In this document: positions 35,561-46,755 of the stretch, piece by piece
Layout: the number at the start of each line of letters is the position of its first letter
Numbering within the stretch: position 1 is the stretch's first letter
Source of the DNA: Bacteroidota bacterium
GTDB lineage: Bacteria; Bacteroidota; Bacteroidia; 2-12-FULL-35-15
NCBI GenBank assembly: GCA_947449315.1
Contig: CANFRC010000005.1
Coordinates: 121,388-185,387 of the forward strand
Length of the DNA: 64,000 nucleotides
Direction of reading: 5' to 3'
Notes under the pieces: model-generated
What the model was told of the DNA's origin: nothing
What the model saw: the letters and a program-made list of their open reading frames with translations, nothing else
Database searches by the model: none
Made by a program: the position numbers and the translations under genes

Positions 35561-37681
35561 ATGGCAGATTTAAGATATACAAGAAACATTGGAATTGCAG
35601 CTCATATTGATGCAGGTAAAACTACCTGTACTGAGCGTATTTTGTACTATACAGGCGTAAATCACAAAATTGGTGAAGTACATGATGGTGCAGCTACAAT
35701 GGATTGGATGGTTCAAGAGCAAGAGCGTGGTATAACAATCACTTCTGCAGCTACAACTTGTTTTTGGAAATACAGAAATCAACAATACAAAGTAAACATT
35801 ATTGATACCCCTGGTCACGTTGATTTTACTGTTGAGGTGAACCGTTCATTGCGTATCCTTGATGGTTTAGTTTTCTTGTTTTCTGCAGTTGATGGTGTTG
35901 AACCACAATCAGAAACAAACTGGAGATTAGCAAATAACTATAACGTAACACGTATCGGTTTCGTAAATAAAATGGATCGTTCTGGAGCCGACTTCTTAAA
36001 AGTTGTTGCTCAAGTAAAAGAAGTATTGGGTGGAAATCCACTTCCTTTGCAACTCCCAATTGGTGCTGAAGAAACATTTGTTGGTGTCGTTGATTTGATC
36101 AACTTCCGTGGAATTGTTTGGAACGAAGCAGATCAAGGAATGACTTTTACAGAAGTTCCTATTCCTGATAACATGATGGAAGAAGCAAAAGAGTGGAGAG
36201 GTAAGTTGTTGGAAGCGATTGCTGAATTTGATGATAGGTTGATGGAGAAATTCTTCGAAGATCCTGAATCTCTTACTGAGCGCGAAATTTTAGATGCTCT
36301 TCGTCAAGCTTGTGTTGCTAACAAAGTAGTACCGATGGTATGCGGGTCAGCTTTCAAAAATAAAGGTGTACAAACAATGTTGGATTTGGTAATGGAATTA
36401 ATGCCATCACCAATGGATAAAGAAGAAACAAAAGGAACACATCCGGATACTGGTGAAGAACTTTCTCGTAAACCAGATGTGAAAGAACCATTTACTGCTC
36501 TAGCATTTAAAATTGCAACAGATCCTTTCGTTGGTCGTTTGTGTTTCTTCCGTGCTTATTCTGGTCGTTTAGATGCAGGTTCATATGTATTAAACACTCG
36601 CAGCGGAAATAAGGAGCGTATTTCACGTATCTTTCAAATGCATGCGAATAAGCAAAATGCAATTGAATTTATTGAAGCAGGTGATATTGGTGCAGCAGTA
36701 GGATTTAAAGATATTAAAACTGGAGATACTTTGTGTGATGAAAAACACCCAATTGTTCTTGAGTCAATGAATTTCCCTGAGCCAGTTATCGGTGTTGCTA
36801 TTGAGCCTAAAACGCAAGCAGACTTAGATAAATTAGGTGTATCATTAAACAAATTAGCGGAAGAAGATCCAACTTTCCGTGTAAAAACAGATGAAGATAG
36901 TGGACAAACCATCATTTCTGGAATGGGTGAGCTTCACTTAGAGATTATCCTTGACCGTTTGAAACGTGAGTTTAAAGTAGAATGTAACCAAGGTCCTCCT
37001 CAAGTATCTTACAAAGAAACTATTAATGGCGAAGTATCTCACCGTGAGGTTTACAAAAAACAATCAGGTGGTCGTGGTAAATTCGCGGATATACAAGTGG
37101 TAATATCTCCAGTTGATGCAGATTTTGATGCAACAACAAAAGCGGGTGGTTTACAATTTATCAATGAAATCTCTGGTGGTAATATTCCTCGTGAATTTAT
37201 TCCAGCAGTTGAAAAAGGATTTAAATCAGCAATGGTAAATGGGGTGTTAGCTGGTTATCCTGTTGATACTTTAAAAGTAAGATTATTAGACGGATCTTAT
37301 CACAATGTCGATTCAGATGCTTTGTCTTTTGAGATCTGTGCTCGTTCTGCATTCCGTGAGGCAATGCCAAAAGCGAAGCCGGTATTATTAGAGCCAATCA
37401 TGAAAGTGGAAGTTCTAACACCAGAGCAAAACATGGGTGATGTAGTAGGTGACTTGAACAAGCGTAGAGGTATGATTGAAGGAATGGATACAAGAGCTGG
37501 TTCTCAAGTTATCAAAGCAAAAGTTCCTTTGTCTGAAATGTTTGGTTATGTAACAACATTGCGTACGATCACTTCAGGACGTGCAACTTCAACAATGGAA
37601 TTTTCACATTACGCTGAAGCGCCAAGAAGTACTTCTGATGATGTTATTGCTAAAGCAAAAGGTAAAGCAGAAAAAGTATAA
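35561..37681 (+). CDS. fusA: Elongation factor G
   Basis: 706 residues, the translocase GTPase. G1 AHIDAGKTT (14-22), G3 DTPGHVDF (about 87-94) and G4 NKMD (about 141-144) are intact, followed by domains II-V. The next gene is rpsJ, with no tuf between, the arrangement seen in Bacteroidota. Confidence 0.98.
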   Translation: MADLRYTRNIGIAAHIDAGKTTCTERILYYTGVNHKIGEVHDGAATMDWMVQEQERGITITSAATTCFWKYRNQQYKVNIIDTPGHVDFTVEVNRSLRILDGLVFLFSAVDGVEPQSETNWRLANNYNVTRIGFVNKMDRSGADFLKVVAQVKEVLGGNPLPLQLPIGAEETFVGVVDLINFRGIVWNEADQGMTFTEVPIPDNMMEEAKEWRGKLLEAIAEFDDRLMEKFFEDPESLTEREILDALRQACVANKVVPMVCGSAFKNKGVQTMLDLVMELMPSPMDKEETKGTHPDTGEELSRKPDVKEPFTALAFKIATDPFVGRLCFFRAYSGRLDAGSYVLNTRSGNKERISRIFQMHANKQNAIEFIEAGDIGAAVGFKDIKTGDTLCDEKHPIVLESMNFPEPVIGVAIEPKTQADLDKLGVSLNKLAEEDPTFRVKTDEDSGQTIISGMGELHLEIILDRLKREFKVECNQGPPQVSYKETINGEVSHREVYKKQSGGRGKFADIQVVISPVDADFDATTKAGGLQFINEISGGNIPREFIPAVEKGFKSAMVNGVLAGYPVDTLKVRLLDGSYHNVDSDALSFEICARSAFREAMPKAKPVLLEPIMKVEVLTPEQNMGDVVGDLNKRRGMIEGMDTRAGSQVIKAKVPLSEMFGYVTTLRTITSGRATSTMEFSHYAEAPRSTSDDVIAKAKGKAEKV

Positions 37682-37715
37682 TAAATAAAACATCGTTCTT
37701 TATATAAATAAAACT

Positions 37716-38024
37716 ATGAGCCAAAAAATCAGAATCAAATTAAAATCATACGACTTCAACTTAGTTGACAAGTCTGCTGAGAAAATTGTAAAAACTGTGA
37801 AAATGACAGGTGCTGTTGTTAGCGGACCTATTCCATTGCCAACTCACAAAAAAATCTACACTGTTCTGCGTTCACCGCACGTTAACAAAAAAGCTCGTGA
37901 ACAATTTCAATTGTGTTCATACAAAAGATTGTTGGATATCTATAACTCAACTTCTAAAACAGTTGATGCTTTAATGAAACTTGAATTGCCAAGTGGTGTT
38001 GAAGTAGAAATTAAAGCTTCGTAA
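37716..38024 (+). CDS. rpsJ: 30S ribosomal protein uS10
   Basis: 102 residues. First gene of the S10 part of the super-operon. IRIKLKSYD at the N-terminus and [22 protein letters not shown] are family signatures. In other bacteria it doubles as NusE in antitermination. Confidence 0.98.
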   Translation: MSQKIRIKLKSYDFNLVDKSAEKIVKTVKMTGAVVSGPIPLPTHKKIYTVLRSPHVNKKAREQFQLCSYKRLLDIYNSTSKTVDALMKLELPSGVEVEIKAS

Positions 38025-38057
38025 TAAAATAAAGTAAAATAATAATAATTAAATAAA

Positions 38058-38675
38058 ATGTCTGGAATAATAGGTAAAAAAATTGGAATGACCAGTATCT
38101 TCAGTGCCAATGGTAAATACATACCATGCACAGTTATTGAAGCTGGTCCTTGCGTTGTTACGCAAGTAAAAACCTTGGAGAAAGACGGATACGCTTCAGT
38201 GCAATTAGCTTTTGATGAGAAGAAAGAAAAACATACTTCTTCAGCCATGAAAGGTCATTTTGCAAAAGCTGCTACTACTCCTAAACGTAAATTGGTTGAA
38301 TTCAAATACTTCGAAACTGAGAAAAATCTTGGTGAAGTTGTGACTGTTGATTTGTTCGCAGAAGGCGATTTTATTGATGTTGCAGGTACTTCAAAAGGTA
38401 AAGGTTTTCAAGGTGTTGTTAAACGTCACGGATTTGGTGGAGTTGGAGGTACAACGCATGGTCAGCATGATCGTTTGCGTGCACCGGGTTCATTAGGAGC
38501 ATCTTCATGGCCTTCACGAGTTTTCAAAGGCATGAGAATGGCTGGAAGAACAGGTGGAGACCGCGTAAAAATTCAAAACTTAGAAGTAGTAAAAGTGATC
38601 GCTGATAAAAATCTTTTAATTATTAAAGGTTCAATCGCAGGAGCAAAAGGTTCATACGTTACAATTGAAAAATAA
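38058..38675 (+). CDS. rplC: 50S ribosomal protein uL3
   Basis: 205 residues. [15 protein letters not shown] start; [22 protein letters not shown] (about 116-137) is the long loop that reaches the peptidyl transferase centre. It ends one base before rplD begins. Confidence 0.98.
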   Translation: MSGIIGKKIGMTSIFSANGKYIPCTVIEAGPCVVTQVKTLEKDGYASVQLAFDEKKEKHTSSAMKGHFAKAATTPKRKLVEFKYFETEKNLGEVVTVDLFAEGDFIDVAGTSKGKGFQGVVKRHGFGGVGGTTHGQHDRLRAPGSLGASSWPSRVFKGMRMAGRTGGDRVKIQNLEVVKVIADKNLLIIKGSIAGAKGSYVTIEK

Positions 38676-38676
38676 A

Positions 38677-39306
38677 ATGGAAGTATCAATTTTAAATATA
38701 AGCGGTAAAGCTACTTCAAAGAAGTTAAGCTTAAACGATGCAATCTTTGGCATCGAACCTAATGACCACGCCATTTATTTGGATGTTAAACAACATTTAG
38801 CAAATAAGCGTCAAGGTACACACAAATCTAAAGAAAGAGCTGAGGTATCTGGGTCAACTAAAAAATTAAAGAAACAAAAAGGTACTGGTGGTGCACGTGC
38901 TGGAAGTATTAAATCTCCAACTATTGTTGGTGGTGGTAGAGCATTCGGTCCTCGTCCAAGAGATTATGCCTTTAAGTTGAACAAAAAATTAAAACGTTTA
39001 GCGCGTATGTCTGCTTTAGCATACAAAGCAAAAGAAAGTAATATTACTATTTTGGAAGATTTCAATTTTGATGCTCCTAAAACACAGAAATATGCTGATT
39101 TAATTAATAATTTGAAGCTGGCAGATAAAAAAACACTATTAGTGTTGGGGGAATCAAATAAAAACATATATTTGTCGTCCCGAAATTTGACCAACGCAAA
39201 AGTCGTAACTGCTTCGGATTTAAACACTTACGATATTTTGAACGCAAATAGTCTGTTGCTTGTAGAGAGCTCAGTGAAGGAAATTGAAAATTTATTAAGT
39301 AATTAA
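38677..39306 (+). CDS. rplD: 50S ribosomal protein uL4
   Basis: 209 residues from the ATG at 38677 ([10 protein letters not shown]). A TTG at 38665 is in frame but lies inside rplC, so it is not preferred. The tunnel loop has [19 protein letters not shown] (about 72-90). In enterobacteria L4 represses its own operon; no such leader is evident here. Confidence 0.97.
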   Translation: MEVSILNISGKATSKKLSLNDAIFGIEPNDHAIYLDVKQHLANKRQGTHKSKERAEVSGSTKKLKKQKGTGGARAGSIKSPTIVGGGRAFGPRPRDYAFKLNKKLKRLARMSALAYKAKESNITILEDFNFDAPKTQKYADLINNLKLADKKTLLVLGESNKNIYLSSRNLTNAKVVTASDLNTYDILNANSLLLVESSVKEIENLLSN

Positions 39307-39310
39307 TAAG

Positions 39311-39601
39311 ATGAGCATAATAGTAAAACCGGTTATTACCGAAAAAATGACAGCCCAAGGCGAGAAATTAAATCGCTATGGATTTGTAGTAGAAAAAACT
39401 GCTAACAAAGTAGAAATAAAATCAGCTGTTGAAAAGCTTTACGGTGTTACTGTTGAGTCAGTAAATACACAAAATTACGTAGGGAAAGTAAAAACACGCA
39501 ATACTACAAGAGGAATTGCTGTTGGTAGAGTGAATAAGCATAAAAAAGCAGTAGTGACGCTTAAAGCAGGCGAATCAATTGATTTTTACGCAAGTATTTA
39601 A
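39311..39601 (+). CDS. rplW: 50S ribosomal protein uL23
   Basis: 96 residues, located at the exit of the peptide tunnel, where it docks trigger factor and SRP. VKPVITEKMT at the N-terminus and FVVEKTANKVEIKSAVEKLY are typical. A perfect spacer hairpin follows before rplB. Confidence 0.97.
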   Translation: MSIIVKPVITEKMTAQGEKLNRYGFVVEKTANKVEIKSAVEKLYGVTVESVNTQNYVGKVKTRNTTRGIAVGRVNKHKKAVVTLKAGESIDFYASI

Positions 39602-39617
39602 TATTTATAGAAACTAT

Positions 39618-39635
39618 ACCCCGAGCAGTCGGGGT
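39618..39635 (+). other. Spacer hairpin between rplW and rplB
   Basis: Perfect 7-bp inverted repeat ACCCCGA / TCGGGGT with a 4-base loop and no T-tract, so not a standard terminator. Confidence 0.55.
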
Positions 39636-39654
39636 GATAATAAAATAAACTGAG

Positions 39655-40479
39655 ATGGCTTTAAAAAAATTCAGACCGTTAACCCCTGGTCAACGTTTTA
39701 AATTAGTTAGTGATAACGATGATATTACTCACGGCAAACCTGAAAAGAGTTTGTTGGTACCGGTAAAAAAATCTGGTGGACGTGATAATACAGGTAAAAT
39801 GACTATGCGCTACATTGGTGGTGGTCACAAACAGCAATATCGTATCATCGATTTCAAAAGAGATAAAGCAGGTATCCCTGCAACTGTAAAAACAATTGAG
39901 TACGATCCAAATCGTACTGCTCGTATTGCATTGGTAGTTTATGCTGATGGTGAAAAACGCTACATCATTGCACCAGCAGGATTAAAAGTAGGAGCTAAAA
40001 TTGTTTCAGGAAAAGATGCAACTCCAGAAGTTGGAAACGCATTATACCTTTCAGACATTCCATTAGGAACAGCAATACACAATATTGAATTACGCCCAGG
40101 GCAAGGAGCTATTATGGCTCGTAGTGCAGGTTCTACTGCTCAACTGAGTGCTAGAGATGGTAAATATGCAATTATTAAAATGCCTTCTGGTGAAACCCGT
40201 ATGGTATTAATTACTTGTATGGCTACGATTGGTTCTGTATCTAACGCCGATCACAACTTAGAGATCAGTGGTAAAGCTGGTCGTACTCGTTGGCAAGGTC
40301 GCAGACCGAGAACTCGTCCGGTTGCTATGAATCCAGTTGACCATCCAATGGGTGGAGGTGAAGGAAGAGCATCAGGTGGTCACCCTCGTTCACGTACAGG
40401 ATTACCTTCTAAAGGATATAAAACACGTTATCCTAAAAAGGCTTCGAATAAATACATTATTGAAAGAAGAAAAAAATAG
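39655..40479 (+). CDS. rplB: 50S ribosomal protein uL2
   Basis: 274 residues, close to the 23S peptidyl transferase centre. The conserved [19 protein letters not shown] (about 223-241) with the essential His is intact, followed by a normal basic C-terminus. Confidence 0.98.
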   Translation: MALKKFRPLTPGQRFKLVSDNDDITHGKPEKSLLVPVKKSGGRDNTGKMTMRYIGGGHKQQYRIIDFKRDKAGIPATVKTIEYDPNRTARIALVVYADGEKRYIIAPAGLKVGAKIVSGKDATPEVGNALYLSDIPLGTAIHNIELRPGQGAIMARSAGSTAQLSARDGKYAIIKMPSGETRMVLITCMATIGSVSNADHNLEISGKAGRTRWQGRRPRTRPVAMNPVDHPMGGGEGRASGGHPRSRTGLPSKGYKTRYPKKASNKYIIERRKK

Positions 40480-40537
40480 ATTATAAATAGTTTAATGGTT
40501 CTTCTCTGAAGAATTCACAACTTTAAAAACAAAAAAA

Positions 40538-40816
40538 ATGTCACGTTCATTAAAAAAAGGTCCTTTTATCGACTGGAAGTTAGAGAAGAAATTATTAGAT
40601 CTTCAGGCTTCAGGTAAAAAAACAGTCATCAAAACTTGGTCACGCAGATCAATGATCTCTCCGGATTTCGTTGGATTAACAGTGGCAGTGCATAATGGAA
40701 ATAAGTTTATTCCTGTTTATGTTACCGAGAACATGGTAGGTCATAAATTCGGTGAATTTGCTCCAACCAGAACATTTAGAGGACACTCTGGAAACAGAGA
40801 CAAAGCATCAAAATAA
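40538..40816 (+). CDS. rpsS: 30S ribosomal protein uS19
   Basis: 92 residues. [11 protein letters not shown] at the N-terminus and [16 protein letters not shown] at the C-terminal side are the S19 signature. Confidence 0.98.
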   Translation: MSRSLKKGPFIDWKLEKKLLDLQASGKKTVIKTWSRRSMISPDFVGLTVAVHNGNKFIPVYVTENMVGHKFGEFAPTRTFRGHSGNRDKASK

Positions 40817-40849
40817 GATTTAAGATAAAGATTTTAATATAACGAAAAA

Positions 40850-41272
40850 ATGGGTGTTAGAAAACAAAATGCAGCGGTCGCACGCAAAGAGGCAAACAAA
40901 AGCAGATATTTTGCTGTGTTGAAAAATTGCCCTACATCTCCCCGTAAAATGAGATTGTTGGCCGACCTAATAAGAGGTAAAGAAGTATTTATGGCTTTGA
41001 ATATTTTAAAATTCAATCCCAAAGAAGCGTCAGGAAGATTAGAAAAATTGTTGACTTCAGCAATCTCTAATTATGAAGCAAAAACAGGACAACGTCCTGA
41101 AGACAGTAACTTAGTTGTAAAAGAGATCTTCGTTGATAGTGCTCTTCAGATGAAACGTCTGAGAACAGCTCCACAAGGTCGTGCTAACAGAATCAGAAAA
41201 CGTTCAAACCACGTTACGATTGTTGTAGACAGTAAAAAAGTAGAAACAAAAAAGCAAGAAGAAACTAAATAA
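40850..41272 (+). CDS. rplV: 50S ribosomal protein uL22
   Basis: 140 residues, somewhat longer than the 110 of E. coli because of extra residues at both ends. The tunnel hairpin is in [19 protein letters not shown]. Acidic/Lys tail at the C-terminus. Confidence 0.97.
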   Translation: MGVRKQNAAVARKEANKSRYFAVLKNCPTSPRKMRLLADLIRGKEVFMALNILKFNPKEASGRLEKLLTSAISNYEAKTGQRPEDSNLVVKEIFVDSALQMKRLRTAPQGRANRIRKRSNHVTIVVDSKKVETKKQEETK

Positions 41273-41284
41273 TAATAATTTTCA

Positions 41285-42067
41285 ATGGGACAAAAAGCAA
41301 ATCCGATAGGCTTACGTTTAGGCATCATTAAAGGATGGGATTCAAACTGGTATGGTGGAAAAAATTTCGCTGACAAATTAGTGGAAGATTTTAAAATCAG
41401 AGAATATTTGAAAGCTCGTTTAGCAAAAGCAAGCATTTCAAAAATTGTGATTGAAAGAACAGTGAAAATTATTACTGTGACTATTAATACATCTCGCCCC
41501 GGAATTATTATTGGTAAAGGTGGAGCAGAGGTTGATAAGATTAAAGAAGAATTAAAAAAGATCACTAAAAAAGATATTCAGATTAATATTTTTGAAATTA
41601 AACGTCCCGAATTAGATGCTCGTTTGGTTGCTGATAGTATTGCTCGTCAAATTGAAGGCCGTATCTCTTTCCGTAGAGCTGTGAAAATGGCAGTTGCTTC
41701 TACAATGAGAATGGGTGCTGAAGGAATTAAAGTAAAATGTTCTGGTCGTTTGGCTGGTGCTGAGATGGCTCGTGTTGAAGGTTACAAAGAAGGTCGTACG
41801 CCATTACATACATTACGTGCTGATATTGATTACGCTTTAGGTGAAGCGCATACAACGTATGGTCGCATCGGTGTTAAAGTATGGATCTGTAAAGGTGAGA
41901 TCTACGGAAAACGTGATCTTTCTCCAAATGTTGGAAATGCTGCTGCTGGTGCTAAAGATAGCAAAGGTGGTGCTCCAAAAAGTGGAAACCCTAAATTTGA
42001 TAAACGCGGTCCGGGTGGTCCAAGAAAAGGTGGAAACGATAACAGAGGAAGAGACTCTAGAAAATAA
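41285..42067 (+). CDS. rpsC: 30S ribosomal protein uS3
   Basis: 260 residues. N-terminal KH domain with the GxxG loop [13 protein letters not shown] (about 75-87), then the mRNA-entry domain. The last 40 residues are a Gly/Lys/Asn-rich tail (from [10 protein letters not shown] on) not present in E. coli but usual in Bacteroidota. Confidence 0.98.
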   Translation: MGQKANPIGLRLGIIKGWDSNWYGGKNFADKLVEDFKIREYLKARLAKASISKIVIERTVKIITVTINTSRPGIIIGKGGAEVDKIKEELKKITKKDIQINIFEIKRPELDARLVADSIARQIEGRISFRRAVKMAVASTMRMGAEGIKVKCSGRLAGAEMARVEGYKEGRTPLHTLRADIDYALGEAHTTYGRIGVKVWICKGEIYGKRDLSPNVGNAAAGAKDSKGGAPKSGNPKFDKRGPGGPRKGGNDNRGRDSRK

Positions 42068-42113
42068 TTTTAAAATAATAGTTTAGTTATAATAGATATA
42101 ATAAAATAATAAA

Positions 42114-42542
42114 ATGTTACAGCCGAAAAGAACCAAATATAGAAAGATGCACAAAATGAAGATGAAAGGCAACGCTAAGCGTGGCGATCAACTTTCATTC
42201 GGTTCATTTGGATTAAAGGCAACAGAAGGATGCTGGGTGACAGCTCGTCAATTAGAAGCTGCAAGGGTTGCAGTAACGCGTTTCATGAAACGTGAAGGTC
42301 AGATTTGGATCCGTGTTTTCCCTGATAAACCAATTACTTCTAAACCTGCAGAGGTTCGTATGGGTAAAGGTAAAGGTGCTCCTGAATATTGGGTTGCAGT
42401 TGTGAAACCAGGTCGTATCATGTTCGAAGCAGAAGGCGTACCAATGGAAATTGCAAAAGAAGCATTGCGTTTAGCAGCTCAGAAATTACCTGTAACAACT
42501 AAGTTTGTTGTTAGAAGAGATTATGCAGCAGAAGCGAACTAA
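42114..42542 (+). CDS. rplP: 50S ribosomal protein uL16
   Basis: 142 residues near the A site. [14 protein letters not shown] start and [20 protein letters not shown] (about 80-99) are conserved. Confidence 0.98.
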   Translation: MLQPKRTKYRKMHKMKMKGNAKRGDQLSFGSFGLKATEGCWVTARQLEAARVAVTRFMKREGQIWIRVFPDKPITSKPAEVRMGKGKGAPEYWVAVVKPGRIMFEAEGVPMEIAKEALRLAAQKLPVTTKFVVRRDYAAEAN

Positions 42543-42578
42543 TCAAATATTAAGAATTAATAAGAATACATTAATAAA

Positions 42579-42782
42579 ATGAAACAAGAAGATATCAAAC
42601 AACTTTCAACTGCTGATCTTAGCGATAGAATTAAGGAACAAAAAAATTCTTTAGCTAAACTAAAGTTGAATCATTCAGTATCTCCTATTGAAAATCCTGC
42701 AAGCATTACAGATAGCAGAAAAACAGTAGCAAGATTACAAACAGAACTTCGCTCAAGACAATTAGCTGAGGCAAAAAAATAA
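42579..42782 (+). CDS. rpmC: 50S ribosomal protein uL29
   Basis: 67 residues, two long helices, at the tunnel exit. Typical LSTADLSDRIKEQKNSLAKLKL and a second helix ending in basic residues. Slightly divergent from proteobacterial L29, as is common in this phylum. Confidence 0.95.
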   Translation: MKQEDIKQLSTADLSDRIKEQKNSLAKLKLNHSVSPIENPASITDSRKTVARLQTELRSRQLAEAKK

Positions 42783-42791
42783 TTTCAAGCA

Positions 42792-43046
42792 ATGGAAAGA
42801 AATTTAAGAAAAGAAAAAGTTGGTTTAGTAACCAGCAACAAAATGGAGAAGTCAATTGTAGTTTCGGTTGAACGTAAAGTAAAACACCCGAAATACGGTA
42901 AATTCGTGAACAAAACTACAAAGTTTGTTGCTCATGATGATGCGAATACTTGTAACATTGGCGATACTGTTAAAATTGTAGAAACTCGTCCTATCAGCAA
43001 AAACAAATGCTGGAGATTAGTAGAAGTAATTGAAAGAGCGAAGTAA
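42792..43046 (+). CDS. rpsQ: 30S ribosomal protein uS17
   Basis: 84 residues, an early 16S rRNA binder. [19 protein letters not shown] and HPKYGKFV are the family signature. Confidence 0.97.
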   Translation: MERNLRKEKVGLVTSNKMEKSIVVSVERKVKHPKYGKFVNKTTKFVAHDDANTCNIGDTVKIVETRPISKNKCWRLVEVIERAK

Positions 43047-43116
43047 TAATTCAAACTTTTTGGAGTGCGCTGACACACGAGTGTTCATCAATCCAAATAA
43101 TAATTAATATAATAAA

Positions 43117-43485
43117 ATGGTACAACAGGAATCAAGATTATTAGTTGCGGATAATAGCGGTGCAAAAGAAGTGCTGGTTATTCGTGTACTAGGTGGAACT
43201 AAAAAGAGATATGCTTCCATTGGTGATAAAGTAGTAGTTACTGTGAAACATGCATTACCTTCTGGTAACATTAAAAAAGGTGCGGTTTCTAAAGCGGTAG
43301 TTGTTAGAACTAGAAAAGAAGTTAGACGTGCAGATGGATCTTATATCCGTTTTGATGACAATGCTGTTGTATTATTAAATGCAACTGACGAATTAAGAGG
43401 TACACGTATTTTCGGACCTGTTGCTCGTGAATTAAGAGATAAAAATTTTATGAAAATCATTTCACTTGCTCCAGAAGTATTGTAA
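43117..43485 (+). CDS. rplN: 50S ribosomal protein uL14
   Basis: 122 residues, exactly the usual length. [19 protein letters not shown] and the C-terminal [18 protein letters not shown] are conserved. It is the first gene of the spc part. Confidence 0.98.
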   Translation: MVQQESRLLVADNSGAKEVLVIRVLGGTKKRYASIGDKVVVTVKHALPSGNIKKGAVSKAVVVRTRKEVRRADGSYIRFDDNAVVLLNATDELRGTRIFGPVARELRDKNFMKIISLAPEVL

Positions 43486-43504
43486 GTGAATAATATATAC
43501 AAAG

Positions 43505-43831
43505 ATGAAAGTTAAATTACATATTAAAAAAGACGACTTAGTTAAAGTTCTTGCTGGTGACTCAAAGGGTCAAGAAGGAAAGATCTTATCAATTGATAAA
43601 ACTAAAAATCGTGCGATTGTAGAAGGTGTAAATTTAGTATCTAAACATACTAAACCTGATGCAAAAAATCCTCAAGGTGGAATTGTTAAAAAAGAAGCGT
43701 CAGTTCATGTTTCTAATTTAATGTTAATTGAGCCGGGAACAGGAAAAGTAACACGTGTTGGTCGTAAAGTAGACGAAACAAGTAAAAAATTAGTACGTTA
43801 TTCTAAAAAGACAGGGGAGGTAATTAAATAA
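43505..43831 (+). CDS. rplX: 50S ribosomal protein uL24
   Basis: 108 residues. KOW motif [19 protein letters not shown] near the N-terminus, then [10 protein letters not shown]. The last base of its TAA stop is the A of the rplE ATG (one-base overlap). Confidence 0.97.
   Translation: MKVKLHIKKDDLVKVLAGDSKGQEGKILSIDKTKNRAIVEGVNLVSKHTKPDAKNPQGGIVKKEASVHVSNLMLIEPGTGKVTRVGRKVDETSKKLVRYSKKTGEVIK
43814..43820 (+). promoter_or_regulatory. Shine-Dalgarno-like sequence before rplE
   Basis: GGGGAGG ends 10 bases before the rplE ATG at 43831. It lies inside the last codons of rplX (Gly-Glu-Val) and may be fortuitous. Such sequences are otherwise rare in this window. Confidence 0.4.
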
Positions 43832-44388
43832 TGGCATATTCACCACGTTTAAAAGACAAGTATAAAGCAGATGTGATTCCTGCTTTACAAAAAAAGTATG
43901 GTTACAGCAGTTCGATGCAAGTGCCTAAGCTTCAAAAAATTTGCCTTAATCAAGGTGTTGGAGACGCTGTTTCTGACAAGAAATTGATTGAAGGTGCGAT
44001 TAAGGAAATGACGACTATTAGCGGTCAAAAAGCAGTATCTACTATTTCTAAGAAAGATATCTCTAACTTCAAACTTCGTAAAGGAGTTGCTATCGGAGTA
44101 AGAGTAACTTTACGTGGAGATACTATGTATGAGTTTTTAGATAGATTAATTTCTGTAGCTTTGCCTCGTATCCGTGATTTCAGAGGAATCAACGATAAAG
44201 GTTTCGATGGAAGTGGAAACTATACATTGGGAGTTACAGAACAAATCATTTTCCCAGAAATTGATATAGATAAAGTAACAAAAATCATGGGTATGGATAT
44301 TACGTTTGTAACTACTGCTGGTTCTGACGGAGAAGCATTAGCATTGTTAAGCGAATTTGGATTACCATTTAAAAATCAAAAAAAATAA
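43831..44388 (+). CDS. rplE: 50S ribosomal protein uL5
   Basis: 185 residues, binds 5S rRNA in the central protuberance. [17 protein letters not shown] (about 32-48), [16 protein letters not shown] and the FPEIDIDKV stretch are conserved. It overlaps rplX by one base, hence probable translational coupling. Confidence 0.98.
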   Translation: MAYSPRLKDKYKADVIPALQKKYGYSSSMQVPKLQKICLNQGVGDAVSDKKLIEGAIKEMTTISGQKAVSTISKKDISNFKLRKGVAIGVRVTLRGDTMYEFLDRLISVALPRIRDFRGINDKGFDGSGNYTLGVTEQIIFPEIDIDKVTKIMGMDITFVTTAGSDGEALALLSEFGLPFKNQKK

Positions 44389-44397
44389 TATAAGTCG

Positions 44398-44667
44398 ATG
44401 GCAAAAGAATCAATGAAAGCAAGAGAAGTTAAACGTAAGAAACTTGCTGATCTATACGCTGAAAGAAGAGCTGCTTTAAAAGCTGCAGGTGATTCAGTAG
44501 GATTACAAAAATTACCAAGAGCTTCATCACCAACTCGTCAACGTAACCGTTGCAAGTTGACAGGTCGCCCAAGAGGTTATATGCGTCAATTCGGTATTTC
44601 ACGTAATCAATTCCGTGAAATGGCATTGGACGGTCTGATCCCGGGAATGACAAAATCAAGCTGGTAA
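44398..44667 (+). CDS. rpsN: 30S ribosomal protein uS14 (zinc-independent form)
   Basis: 89 residues, the long form without the CxxC...CxxC zinc ribbon: only one Cys (in [15 protein letters not shown]) is present. C-terminus IPGMTKSSW is conserved. Confidence 0.98.
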   Translation: MAKESMKAREVKRKKLADLYAERRAALKAAGDSVGLQKLPRASSPTRQRNRCKLTGRPRGYMRQFGISRNQFREMALDGLIPGMTKSSW

Positions 44668-44702
44668 TAAAGCCTGATAAAAAAAAGAGTATTAATGTAT
44701 AA

Positions 44703-44722
44703 TTATCCTGCGTGCGGGATAA
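44703..44722 (+). other. Spacer hairpin between rpsN and rpsH
   Basis: TTATCC / GGATAA perfect 6-bp arms around 8 bases that can pair further (GC/GC); no T-tract. Confidence 0.5.
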
Positions 44723-44740
44723 GATATAAAACTAAATAAA

Positions 44741-45136
44741 ATGACAGATACAATTGCAGATTACCTCACACGCGTGAGAAATGCTATCAAAGCAAACCAC
44801 AGAATCGTAGAAATACCTTCTTCTAACCTTAAAAAAGAAATCACAAAAATTCTTTTCGAAAAAGGCTACATTTTAAGCTACAAATTTGAAGACTCAACAG
44901 TTCAAGGAACGATTAAAGTTGCTTTGAAATACCATCCTGTTACAAAGCAGTCGGCTATTAAGAAACTACAAAGAGTGAGTACTCCTGGTTTACGTCAATA
45001 TGCTGGATCTACAGAATTACCTCGCGTTTTGAATGGTTTAGGGATTGCAATCATTTCAACCTCAAAAGGTGTGATGACTGACAAAGAAGCTAAAACACAA
45101 AAAGTGGGTGGTGAGGTATTATGTTTTGTTTATTAA
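44741..45136 (+). CDS. rpsH: 30S ribosomal protein uS8
   Basis: 131 residues, a 16S central-domain assembly protein. MTDTIADYLTRVRNAIKA start and GIAIISTSKGVMTDKEA near the C-terminus are the S8 signature. In E. coli S8 represses the spc operon; no equivalent site was identified here. Confidence 0.98.
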   Translation: MTDTIADYLTRVRNAIKANHRIVEIPSSNLKKEITKILFEKGYILSYKFEDSTVQGTIKVALKYHPVTKQSAIKKLQRVSTPGLRQYAGSTELPRVLNGLGIAIISTSKGVMTDKEAKTQKVGGEVLCFVY

Positions 45137-45141
45137 TCGAT

Positions 45142-45147
45142 AGGAGG
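45142..45147 (+). promoter_or_regulatory. Strong Shine-Dalgarno sequence of rplF
   Basis: AGGAGG, with a following A making AGGAGGA, lies 7 bases before the rplF ATG at 45155-45157. Unlike the sequence before rplE, it is in a true spacer. Almost no other gene in the window has one, so it decides this start and may be regulatory. Confidence 0.75.
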
Positions 45148-45155
45148 AAAGAAAA

Positions 45156-45710
45156 ATGTCAAGAATAGGTAAATTACCAATAACACTTCCGAAAGGAGTA
45201 GAAGTAAACGTTTCAGATAAAAACGTTGCTACTGTTAAAGGTCCAAAAGGAACTTTAGTACAAAGTATGGATTCTGCCATCACTGTAAAAAATGATGATG
45301 GTGTTTTAACACTAAACCGTGCTACAGAGCAAAAACGTCATAAAGCGATGCACGGTTTATACCGCGCTCTTTTAGCGTCTATGGTAAAAGGAGTTAGCGA
45401 AGGTTACAAAACAGAACAAGAACTTGTTGGTGTTGGTTACCGTGCAGCAAACAAAGGACAAATGTTAGAGTTGACTTTAGGTTTTTCTCATAACGTAGCT
45501 TTTGAATTGCCAGTTGAAATTAAAGTAACAACTGCTTCTGAAAAAGGTAAAAATCCAACAATCATATTGGAATCAGCTGATAAACAATTGTTAGGTGCGG
45601 TTGCAGCTAAAATTCGTTCATTACGTAAACCTGAACCATACAAAGGAAAAGGTATTAAATTCGCAGGCGAAATCTTGAGAAGAAAAGCAGGTAAGTCTGC
45701 AGGTAAATAA
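45156..45710 (+). CDS. rplF: 50S ribosomal protein uL6
   Basis: 184 residues, two similar domains near the sarcin-ricin loop. MSRIGKLPITLPKGVEV at the N-terminus and RKPEPYKGKGIKFAGE near the C-terminus are conserved. It has the clearest ribosome binding site in the window. Confidence 0.98.
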   Translation: MSRIGKLPITLPKGVEVNVSDKNVATVKGPKGTLVQSMDSAITVKNDDGVLTLNRATEQKRHKAMHGLYRALLASMVKGVSEGYKTEQELVGVGYRAANKGQMLELTLGFSHNVAFELPVEIKVTTASEKGKNPTIILESADKQLLGAVAAKIRSLRKPEPYKGKGIKFAGEILRRKAGKSAGK

Positions 45711-45729
45711 TAAATAATAGAATCACATG

Positions 45730-45747
45730 TATCGGCTAAAACCGATA
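45730..45747 (+). other. Spacer hairpin between rplF and rplR
   Basis: Perfect inverted repeat TATCGG / CCGATA with a 6-base loop; no T-tract. Confidence 0.5.
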
Positions 45748-45763
45748 ACAATAAGTTAAAAAA

Positions 45764-46120
45764 ATGGCTATTACAAAAGAATTCAGAAGAAACAGAATTA
45801 AGCAACGTATCCGAAAAGTTGTTAGTGGAGATGCTTTAAGTCCAAGACTAAGTGTTTTTAGAAGCAATAAAGGGATTTATGTTCAAGTAATTGACGATGT
45901 TTCTGGAAAAACTTTAATTGCTGCTTCGTCAGCTGATAAAGGGATTGCAGATTTTAAAGGCAATAAAATTGAGCAAGCTAAATTGGTTGGAAAATCAATC
46001 GCTGAGAAAGCTAGCAAAGCAGGTATTTCATCAATTCGTTTTGATAGAAATGGTTATTTATATCATGGCAGAGTAAAATCATTGGCAGAAGGTGCTCGTG
46101 AAGCCGGATTGAAATTCTAA
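45764..46120 (+). CDS. rplR: 50S ribosomal protein uL18
   Basis: 118 residues, a 5S rRNA-binding protein. [19 protein letters not shown] (about 27-45) and the C-terminal [13 protein letters not shown] are typical. Confidence 0.98.
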   Translation: MAITKEFRRNRIKQRIRKVVSGDALSPRLSVFRSNKGIYVQVIDDVSGKTLIAASSADKGIADFKGNKIEQAKLVGKSIAEKASKAGISSIRFDRNGYLYHGRVKSLAEGAREAGLKF

Positions 46121-46153
46121 TTAATAAAAGTAAAAATTTAAAAACGTTATATC

Positions 46154-46672
46154 GTGTCAAACGCAAACATCAAAAGAGTTAAATCAAGTGATATCGAATT
46201 AAAAGATAAACTGGTTAGCATTCAACGTGTAACTAAGGTTACCAAAGGAGGTAGAAATTTTACATTCTCAGCTATTGTTGTAGTTGGAAATGAAAAAGGT
46301 ATTGTAGGTTACGGCTTGGGTAAAGCAAAAGAGGTTACTGATGCTATTACTAAAGGTATTGACGATGCAAAAAAGAATCTGATCAAAGTTGCAATTGTTA
46401 AGGGGACTGTTCCTCATGAACAATACGGTAAGTTCAGTGGATCACTTGTGTTTTTAAAACCTGCAGCTCACGGAACAGGTGTTATTGCAGGTGGTGCGAT
46501 GCGTGCAGTATTAGAAAGTGTTGGTGTAACAGATGTATTGGCTAAATCAAAAGGCTCTTCAAATCCTCACAATGTGGTTAAAGCTACGATGGATGCGTTG
46601 ATGAAAATGAGAGATGCTGCTACTGTTGCTCAACAACGTGGTATTTCAATGGAAAAAGTTTTTAACGGATAA
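46154..46672 (+). CDS. rpsE: 30S ribosomal protein uS5
   Basis: 172 residues with a GTG start (46154). [21 protein letters not shown] (about 28-48) covers the decoding-fidelity loop, and [10 protein letters not shown] follows. Wild-type in appearance. Confidence 0.98.
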   Translation: MSNANIKRVKSSDIELKDKLVSIQRVTKVTKGGRNFTFSAIVVVGNEKGIVGYGLGKAKEVTDAITKGIDDAKKNLIKVAIVKGTVPHEQYGKFSGSLVFLKPAAHGTGVIAGGAMRAVLESVGVTDVLAKSKGSSNPHNVVKATMDALMKMRDAATVAQQRGISMEKVFNG

Positions 46673-46698
46673 GTAAATTTGAGATTTATGGACATAGC

Positions 46699-46716
46699 GA
46701 ATTATTTGGTTAATTC
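46699..46716 (+). other. Spacer hairpin between rpsE and rpmD
   Basis: GAATTA / TAATTC perfect arms with a 6-base loop (TTTGGT); AT-rich and weak. Confidence 0.35.
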
Positions 46717-46755
46717 ACTAAATCATCAAATCATCATATCAATAAAATAGAAAAA

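Noticed and set aside
38665..38676. TTG start for rplD
   Set aside because: Lies within rplC; ATG 38677 gives the normal L4 N-terminus.
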